Part shown: positions 6,418 through 11,611 of the stretch, piece after piece | Numbering within the stretch: position 1 is the stretch's first letter | Layout of the letters: the number at the start of each line of letters is the position of its first letter | Assembly: GCF_938040115.1 (NCBI RefSeq) | Contig: NZ_CALHXD010000200.1 | Span: forward strand, 1 to 11,611 | Direction: 5' to 3' | Origin: an uncultured Campylobacter sp. | GTDB taxonomy: Bacteria > Campylobacterota > Campylobacteria > Campylobacterales > Campylobacteraceae | DNA length: 11,611 nt | The notes under the pieces: model-generated | Database searches by the model: none | Told to the model about the DNA's origin: nothing | The model's input: only the letters and a program-made list of their open reading frames with translations | Program-made: the position numbers and the translations under genes

Positions 6418-7689
6418 TCACTCGCGAGACGGCTCGCACTTTTCGTAAAACCACTCGAACGTCTCGTTTAGCTTAAACTCATCGCCGTCTAAAAAATACT
6501 GCTTGCTGCTTTTGATCGCGTTTTCGCCTGCGGCTACGTAGTCGCCAATGAAGCCGCGATCCATGACGTCGCGTGCTAAAATTTCACGTTCAAATACATT
6601 TACCGTCTTTTGCGTTTCGCGCCATTTGCCGCTCTCATCGGGTTCGCGAAGCGCTGAGGATACGTTATTTCCAGCTTCGTCGTAGGCGTAGACGTACTCG
6701 CGCCGCTCGCCATCTGACATCTCGCGATTTTTTATCAGGTTACCGCGCGCGTCGTAGCTAAGCTCGTTTTCAAACACAACCCCCCAGCGCTGCGACTCCC
6801 CCTGCCAAAACGACGATGCGGAGTATTTTAGCCGACCCTGCTCGGTCTCCTCGCGCACGTTTTTGTAGCAGCCGTTCCACTCGCTCTTTGCGGCGTCCCA
6901 GCGGCATCTAAGATCGGTAAAGCGCCTAAACTCGGGCTCTATTTTTTGCACCGTCCTCTCCTGCGGCTGCCACGCGTCCTGGCTCCACGTAAAATTTATC
7001 TCAGTGCGCATTCCGTCCGCAGCCGTAAAGGCCGAATGCTTCGTCTGCGGCACCCATTTGCCGCGCCATTTATAGCCCTCGGAGCTAGCGTAGACGTCGC
7101 CTTTATAGCGGTATATCAATTTTTCGTACGGAGTCCATTTTTTTGCTTTGGTATTCCACTCAAAGGTCGCTACGAGCGTAGTTTTATGGTTTTCGTCATA
7201 AAGTCTTTTGATTAGATACGTCGGCGTCCATTTGCCGTTTTTTAGAGTGAAATTTTGAGAGATTTCCGTCGCGCCCGTTCGCTTTTCGATGGTTTTTTGA
7301 CCTTGGTTTAGTTTGCCGTTTTGACCGCGAGTATCAATATAAACAAACGCGCCGTCCTTTGTCCTCTCTGTTTTTGAGAACCCTGCTTTGCGCCATTTTT
7401 CGGCGCCAAAGTCCCAATCGTACTCTGTGCTGCCTATCTCGCGCTCGCCTCTTTCGTCAAATTTGACAATACTTTTCGTTCTGCGCCTGCCCTCATCGCT
7501 GATTTCGTCGTAGATTTTTTCTAGTAGTCGAGCCTTCGCGTCGTAAGCTTGGCTCGTTTCGTATTTGTAGTGCGGCACGGCGTCGCCCTCCGTCTTGTAG
7601 CTCGTCTTTTTTAGGCAAATTTCGCCCGACGCAGCTAGCGGCAAGGCCCAAATCACAGCCATCGCCGCCGCTTTCCAAAAAAATCTCAC
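6418..7689 (-). CDS. Secreted Trp-repeat protein, second of a tandem paralogue pair
   Basis: Not a family I can name. The 423 residues begin with a signal peptide (a hydrophobic run to about residue 20, likely cleaved near LAASG; no lipobox), so it should be periplasmic or surface-exposed. The mature part is a chain of modules each carrying an [NG]xW-type turn, with Trp at 154, 185, 212, 240, 271 and 302, spaced 27-31 residues and flanked by alternating Tyr/Thr/Lys strands. Further Trp markers are at 99 and 356. Near the end, YDARGNLI and YDEAGN (312-341) resemble one YD-type repeat of Rhs proteins. It is colinear with its neighbour at 7840-9090 (for example YETSQAYDAKARLLE against YETKQSYDAKARRLE). 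The GTG start has AAGGAG five bases upstream; an overlapping ATG hits a stop at once. The 150-base gap from its paralogue has no TATAAT, so the pair probably shares a promoter. Confidence 0.85.
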   Translation of the reverse strand: MRFFWKAAAMAVIWALPLAASGEICLKKTSYKTEGDAVPHYKYETSQAYDAKARLLEKIYDEISDEGRRRTKSIVKFDERGEREIGSTEYDWDFGAEKWRKAGFSKTERTKDGAFVYIDTRGQNGKLNQGQKTIEKRTGATEISQNFTLKNGKWTPTYLIKRLYDENHKTTLVATFEWNTKAKKWTPYEKLIYRYKGDVYASSEGYKWRGKWVPQTKHSAFTAADGMRTEINFTWSQDAWQPQERTVQKIEPEFRRFTDLRCRWDAAKSEWNGCYKNVREETEQGRLKYSASSFWQGESQRWGVVFENELSYDARGNLIKNREMSDGERREYVYAYDEAGNNVSSALREPDESGKWRETQKTVNVFEREILARDVMDRGFIGDYVAAGENAIKSSKQYFLDGDEFKLNETFEWFYEKCEPSRE

Positions 7690-7745
7690 ATTCGCTCCTT
7701 TTTAAATTTAGCCGCCCAAACGGCGTCAAATTTGATGCGAAAGCA

Positions 7746-7789
7746 AAATTTAACGAGCTAAATTTGACGCTCGGGCGCTCGTTAAATTT
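7746..7789. repeat. 13-bp inverted repeat between the tandem paralogues
   Basis: AAATTTAACGAGC (7746-7758) pairs perfectly with GCTCGTTAAATTT (7777-7789) around an 18-base loop that contains another AAATTTGACGC. The flanks add GCGTCAAATTT at 7723-7733 and 7803-7813. It could attenuate transcription from the first paralogue into the second; there is no T tract on either side. Confidence 0.5.
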
Positions 7790-7839
7790 GACCGAATCCA
7801 AAGCGTCAAATTTAACGCAGTTGGGCCGCTAGCAAAAGA

Positions 7840-9090
7840 TCATTTGACCCTTTTATATTTCCACGTCTGCTCTGAGGCGAGCTTAAATTTACCGTCCGCT
7901 GCGACGAATTGTTTAAAGCTAGTCACCGCGTATCTGCTAGGCATCTCAAAGGACATCAGCGAGCCGCCGTGTCCGACGTCGTCGGCTAATATGTGCGGAT
8001 CAAAGGTCGTCTCCAGGCGCTTATTTTGCACCCATCTTTTGCCGTTTTCGTCGCTAACTAGCTCGTAGATATCCACGCTCACGTTATCGCCGCGCTCGTT
8101 GTAGCCGTAGACGAACTTCTCGCTGCCGTCCATCGTGTCGTATCGCTGCGTTAGCAGACGCTCGCCGCTCTTGTCGTAGATGCTGCGGTTGGAGTACTCC
8201 TGCTTCCACTCTTTGCGCTCTTTATCCCACAAAAACGCCGCCGTTTCAAAGCCCACGCCCTCTACGACCGAGACGCTTTTGCTGTTGTTTTCCCATGCGT
8301 TTTGCTCGGCGTTCCAGATGAGGTTTATCGTCACATCTTTGCCACTAGAGGCGTCGTAGTCGTGCTTTGACATCTCGTCATAGCGCCACGCGCCGTCCTC
8401 AAACACGCTTCTTACCTGCTCGTATTTACCCTTCACGTCGCCCGCAACAGTGCTTCTTTCGCGGTTTTGCCATGCGCCGTTTTCGTAGTCCCAGCTCTCG
8501 TAGCCGCGCGTCTGTCCGTCCACGCCGTAGAGCAGCTGCGTTTTTGACTTAGGCTGCCATCTTTTGCCGTCCCAGACGCTAAGCACGATGAGCTCGTTCT
8601 CGCCGTATGCGTTCTCCACGGTTTTAGTTAGCGCTGCTTTTTGCCATTTGCCCTTTACCAGCTCGTATCTGATCTCCTCGCTAGCGTTTTTTAGGTACTT
8701 TGTGATGATTTTGCTAGCATTTTCCGGCACGCCTCTGATAAATGAACTAGACTCCTGCGTGAGGACGCCTTTTTTATAATCGGCTTTGTATTCGGTTACT
8801 TTGACCCATTTTTTCGCGGCAAAATCATAGCTATAGGCTTCAAATTTCGTCATCTCGCCGGCTTTGTTGTAGTAGCTGATCTCTTTGTGTTTGCCCTTTA
8901 GGCCGTCTGCGAGCTCGGAGCTGCTCACTAGCTCTAGGCGGCGAGCCTTGGCGTCGTAGCTTTGCTTGGTTTCATAGCTAAAAGTCGGCTCCTCAAAAGT
9001 CTTTTGCGCGGTGCTAGCTAGCATGTAGCCGTACTCTTTGGCAAACGCCGCCGCACACAAAAGCGCAAGCGATAAAGCTAATTTTTTCAT
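7840..9090 (-). CDS. Secreted Trp-repeat protein, first of a tandem paralogue pair
   Basis: Unnamed family. The 416 residues begin with a clear Sec signal peptide (Lys-Lys, then a Leu/Ala core, likely cut after AFA at residue 17), giving an exported protein. From about residue 90 the protein is periodic: Trp at 149, 178, 207, 235, 266 and 295, spaced 28-31, in contexts such as KGKW, NGAW, DGAW and QNAW. Extra Trp residues (95, 353) sit at the same places as in the downstream paralogue. The repeats are rich in Tyr, Lys and Thr and probably form beta hairpins. A single YD-like stretch follows (SIYDKSGERLL, 303-313, and GYNERGDN). The ATG has AAAGGAGA at good spacing and a TATAAT about 30 bases upstream. 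Bacteroidetes contain broadly similar YD/W-rich proteins, so an adhesin or envelope role, or horizontal origin, is possible but unproven. Confidence 0.86.
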   Translation of the reverse strand: MKKLALSLALLCAAAFAKEYGYMLASTAQKTFEEPTFSYETKQSYDAKARRLELVSSSELADGLKGKHKEISYYNKAGEMTKFEAYSYDFAAKKWVKVTEYKADYKKGVLTQESSSFIRGVPENASKIITKYLKNASEEIRYELVKGKWQKAALTKTVENAYGENELIVLSVWDGKRWQPKSKTQLLYGVDGQTRGYESWDYENGAWQNRERSTVAGDVKGKYEQVRSVFEDGAWRYDEMSKHDYDASSGKDVTINLIWNAEQNAWENNSKSVSVVEGVGFETAAFLWDKERKEWKQEYSNRSIYDKSGERLLTQRYDTMDGSEKFVYGYNERGDNVSVDIYELVSDENGKRWVQNKRLETTFDPHILADDVGHGGSLMSFEMPSRYAVTSFKQFVAADGKFKLASEQTWKYKRVK

Positions 9091-9117
9091 TATCTCTCCT
9101 TTTGATAAATTTAAACG

Positions 9118-9123
9118 ATTATA
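9118..9123 (-). promoter_or_regulatory. sigma70-type -10 box for the Trp-repeat pair
   Basis: Minus-strand TATAAT in the context ATGCTATAATCG, 27 bases before the ATG at 9090, with AAAGGAGA between. No other strong box is seen before the second paralogue, so this probably drives both. The rest of the gap to ispA (9124-9297) holds several AAATTTGA elements and no gene. Confidence 0.65.
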
Positions 9124-9281
9124 GCATAAAAAGGACGCCGAATTTTGCCGAATTTACGGCGGGATCGGCACGGTTTGCGAGATGGTTTATTTATACCGAG
9201 CGGATAGAGTTTTGTAGTTATGGATAAAATTTGCAAAATTTGACGGCAAATTTAACTGCTCAAATTTGACCGAACAAAATG

Positions 9282-9300
9282 CAAATTTAAGCTAAATTTA
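9282..9300. repeat. AAATTT-AGC-type inverted repeat overlapping the ispA stop
   Basis: CAAATTTAAGCTAAATTT, with 7-bp arms around AGC, includes the ispA stop codon on the minus strand. The same 18-mer occurs just after the methyltransferase at 667-684. It is a candidate weak terminator. Confidence 0.45.
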
Positions 9301-10464
9301 CCGCAAATGCTTGTCAATGAGGCCCATCACGATAGCGCGGATACCCGCATGCACGCCGCCTAGCTCGCACTCTATCTTTGCGATGAGCTCGTTTTTAGCC
9401 TGCACCGCGCCCTCTACGCCAAGAAGGTTGGTAAATGAGTTTTTCGCACCGTCGTTATGTGTCGGCTTGCCCGCCGTTTCGGCGCTTTGCGTCGCGTCGA
9501 TGATGTCGTCTGCGATCTGAAACGCTAGCCCCAGATCAAGCCCGATGTCGTATATGCGCGCAGCCTCCGTCTCGTCTAGTCCCGCCACGACGCAGCCTGC
9601 TTGCAAGCTCGCCGCGATAAGGCGCGCGGTCTTATGGATGTGCAAAAATTTTAGCTCCTCAAGCCCTAGTTTTTGATTCTCGAAATAACAATCCACCGCC
9701 TGCCCTAGCGCCATGCCATAGATACCGGCGTTGCGGCTTAGGATCTCGACGCATTTTATGCGCGCGTCCGCATCCAGCGGAGCCCTTGCTATCTGATAAA
9801 AGGCGTGGGTGTTTAGCGCGTCGCCCGCTAGGATCGCCGTTACTTCGTCAAATTTGACGTGCAAGCTAGGCTGTCCGCGGCGCAGATCCGAGTCGTCCAT
9901 CGCAGGCAGATCGTCGTGAATGAGCGAGTAGCTGTGCATCGTCTCAAATGCCAGCGCGATGTGAAACGCCGCCTCTTTGCGCTCGGGACGCACCGCCGCT
10001 ACGACACCTGCGACCAACATCGCGCGAAAGTGCTTGCCGCCCGATTTTAGCGTGTACGAAAGCGCCTCGTCAAAGCATGGATGAAAGCTAGGATTGCTCG
10101 GTAAATGCGCGCTCAAAAACTCCTTAAACTCGGCCAAAAGCGCGTCCTGATCGGCGGCGCTGGGCACTGGTTGCTGCAAATTTGCACCCGAAGTAAAACA
10201 CGAGCCTTTTGCTGCGTTTATCGAGATCAAATTTGCTCTATTTTTCGGGCTTTGAGTCGGATTTTCGGAGCTAGTTTTGGCTTTGGTCGAGTTTAAAATT
10301 TGAGAGCAATTTTGAGACGAGCTCGCGCGCGAACTGCGAGCTAAAATTTGATCATTCGGCAGCGCCTGCGACTCACTCAAATTTGACGATTTCGCCGCGC
10401 TTTGAAGGCAAATTTGATCATTGCCGCTAAATTTTGATTTTACCGCTAAATTTTGATTTTGCAT
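9298..10464 (-). CDS. ispA: Short-chain polyprenyl (geranyl/farnesyl) diphosphate synthase with a long N-terminal extension
   Basis: Condenses isopentenyl diphosphate with allylic diphosphates, probably yielding farnesyl diphosphate, the precursor of undecaprenyl phosphate and quinone side chains. The catalytic core starts near residue 107 and has GGKHFR (142-147), the first Asp-rich motif DDLPAMD (184-190) with the two-residue insertion of bacterial FPP synthases, HKTARL (277-282), and the second Asp-rich motif in FQIADDIID (315-323). The core alone is about 282 residues, matching the family's usual 290-300. The first 105 residues are Ser/Asn/Gln-rich, low in complexity and encoded by AAATTTGA-type repeats. 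The ATG at 10464 has GGAG five bases upstream, while in-frame GTG or TTG codons near residues 96-110 have no ribosome site. The long form is therefore likely, but not certain. The PDZ gene lies 90 bases upstream, on the same strand. Confidence 0.93.
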   Translation of the reverse strand: MQNQNLAVKSKFSGNDQICLQSAAKSSNLSESQALPNDQILARSSRASSSQNCSQILNSTKAKTSSENPTQSPKNRANLISINAAKGSCFTSGANLQQPVPSAADQDALLAEFKEFLSAHLPSNPSFHPCFDEALSYTLKSGGKHFRAMLVAGVVAAVRPERKEAAFHIALAFETMHSYSLIHDDLPAMDDSDLRRGQPSLHVKFDEVTAILAGDALNTHAFYQIARAPLDADARIKCVEILSRNAGIYGMALGQAVDCYFENQKLGLEELKFLHIHKTARLIAASLQAGCVVAGLDETEAARIYDIGLDLGLAFQIADDIIDATQSAETAGKPTHNDGAKNSFTNLLGVEGAVQAKNELIAKIECELGGVHAGIRAIVMGLIDKHLR

Positions 10465-10499
10465 CTATTCTCCGTTTTATTTTTGCCGACTGGTCGGGC

Positions 10500-10528
10500 G
10501 CAGGCTAAATTTCTCAAATTTAGCCTGC
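10500..10528. repeat. Perfect 13-bp hairpin between the PDZ gene and ispA
   Basis: GCAGGCTAAATTT (10500-10512) and AAATTTAGCCTGC (10516-10528) are exact reverse complements around a 3-base loop, 26 bases past the PDZ-gene stop. It is stable enough to act as a terminator or 3'-end protecting structure. There is no T tract on the minus strand, so read-through into ispA remains possible. Confidence 0.6.
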
Positions 10529-10554
10529 AAAGGCGTCAAATTTGCCACTCGCGA

Positions 10555-11611
10555 CTACCGCGCATTGTAAAAAAAGTCAAAGCCGTTGCGTCTAAAAAGC
10601 AAATTTTGACCGCCGCTTTTAGCGAGCAGGCTGAGCGCTTCCTTGCGGTTTGAGACCGTTTTTTGCCCCACTTGTATCAGCTTGTCGCCGACTCTGACGC
10701 CAAATTTGGCCGCGCCCGAGTTTGCGTCGACGCTTTTTACCGTTAGCTTCTCGTCAAATGTCATGCCGTAGAGCTTTTGCACGCTCGCGGCATCGCTGCT
10801 TTGCGGTATGGACTGAGGTTTTGCGTCGCTAGCGGCGGCCTTTTTATCCGCCTTCATCGGCGCTTTTTGCTCTTTTTTGGCCGCGTCGTCAGAGACCGCC
10901 ACGCCAAATTTCAAAACCTCGTCGCCGCGCTTGATCTCAAATTTGAGCCGCTCGCCCTTTTTGGCGAACAAAATCCTCTCGTTTAGCTCGCGCAAACTCT
11001 CAAATTTCTCGCCGTTTACGCTCAAAATTTCATCACCCACCATTAGCGCCGCGCCGCGTCCGAGCGGATCGACGCTCTTTACGTAGAGCTTGCCATCTCG
11101 CTCCTCAAAAACCGCGCCCACATCGCCGTAGTAAACGTCTTTATACGCCGCAAAGTGCCTTAGATAGCGGCTCGGGACGAATTTATCCCCGCCCACTGCG
11201 ATACCGCGTAGCTTGCAGCACGGACTTAGCACGGCGCCCGTGCCGTTTACGTCAAACGTGAGTACGTCTAGCTCGCCTAGCGCCTGCGCCTGCGCCTTTA
11301 CGTGGCCGTAGACGGTCGCGTTTAGATCGCGCGTGACGCTAACCCAGTCGCTTTTTTTCGTCGCGTTATCGTCAGACATCTTCATAGGCTCGAGTTTGGC
11401 GTCCGAGGCGACCAGATAGAGGCCCAGATATGGGTCAAATTTGACGTAGTTTTTCACGGGAATTTCGCCTTTTGGTACGGCGATTAGATTTGGCGCGATC
11501 GCGATGCCGCCGTTGCCCGCGACGTTTACCATGGCAGGCAAGTTTTTCTCAAAGCAAGCGTTAAAATCATCCTGCGTCGGGCGAGGCTCGGCTCTAAGCG
11601 ACGCGGCAAAT
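10555..11611 (-). CDS. Secreted PDZ-domain protein, 5' partial
   Basis: The frame is open to the window edge. The first visible residues (FAASLRAEP) look like the end of a Sec signal peptide, so only about ten residues are probably missing and the protein is periplasmic. Counting from the Leu encoded at 11541: an N-terminal domain (to about residue 135) contains GTGAVLSPCCKLRGI (105-119) with adjacent Cys; a PDZ domain follows (about 135-220, core RGAALMVGDEILSVNGE), then a Lys/Ala-rich linker and a second, degenerate PDZ-like segment (about 255-328, core AAKFGVRVGDKLIQVG). PDZ domains bind peptide tails and serve in envelope protein quality control or assembly. No catalytic GNSGGP or HExxH is visible. 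It is probably equivalent to the C. jejuni PDZ protein upstream of ispA (Cj1643, from memory). Confidence 0.82.
   Translation of the reverse strand, partial: FAASLRAEPRPTQDDFNACFEKNLPAMVNVAGNGGIAIAPNLIAVPKGEIPVKNYVKFDPYLGLYLVASDAKLEPMKMSDDNATKKSDWVSVTRDLNATVYGHVKAQAQALGELDVLTFDVNGTGAVLSPCCKLRGIAVGGDKFVPSRYLRHFAAYKDVYYGDVGAVFEERDGKLYVKSVDPLGRGAALMVGDEILSVNGEKFESLRELNERILFAKKGERLKFEIKRGDEVLKFGVAVSDDAAKKEQKAPMKADKKAAASDAKPQSIPQSSDAASVQKLYGMTFDEKLTVKSVDANSGAAKFGVRVGDKLIQVGQKTVSNRKEALSLLAKSGGQNLLFRRNGFDFFYNAR

Noticed and set aside
6418..7689. The downstream Trp-repeat protein as a lipoprotein (Cys25)
   Set aside because: The residues before the Cys (GEI) do not form a lipobox; an ordinary signal-peptidase site near LAASG fits better.
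10486..10497. Near-palindrome CCGACTGGTCGG upstream of ispA, a possible operator
   Set aside because: It occurs once, is short, and no regulator or promoter box in the window ties to it.

Overview
The window looks like chromosomal DNA of a Campylobacter with relatively high GC, most like the oral C. showae / C. rectus group. The reasons are the tkt, ispA and PDZ-protein gene set, sigma70-type TATAAT boxes without clear -35 boxes, AAGGAG ribosome sites, and a large excess of the palindrome TCAAATTTGA in and between genes. The genus is inferred from gene content and style; the species is a guess.

Left part, plus strand (1-2326): the 3' portion of a leucine-carboxyl-methyltransferase-type SAM methyltransferase that is cut by the window edge; a tRNA-Ser(GGA); then two different calcineurin-like metallophosphoesterases that overlap by 4 bases (ATGA). 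A tandem hairpin separates them from the convergent genes on the other strand.

Right part, all minus strand (2401-11611). In transcription order it holds a secreted PDZ protein (its extreme N-terminus lies outside the window), a polyprenyl synthase (IspA type) with an unusual N-terminal extension of about 105 residues, two tandem secreted paralogues built from a Trp-containing repeat of about 29 residues, an unrecognised 287-residue protein, transketolase (tkt) and undecaprenyl-diphosphatase (uppP/bacA). As I recall, the PDZ protein, ispA and tkt are adjacent in C. jejuni. Here they are split by about 3.9 kb carrying the two repeat proteins and the unrecognised protein.

The housekeeping genes cover isoprenoid synthesis (IspA), recycling of the C55 lipid carrier (UppP) and the pentose phosphate pathway (Tkt). 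The most novel coding content is the tandem repeat-protein pair. The most novel non-coding signal is the AAATTT-cored palindrome family. It forms hairpins after several stop codons, encodes Val-Lys-Phe-Asp in several proteins, and seems to have supplied the sequence that became the IspA extension. I see no integrase, transposase, CRISPR array or toxin-antitoxin pair.
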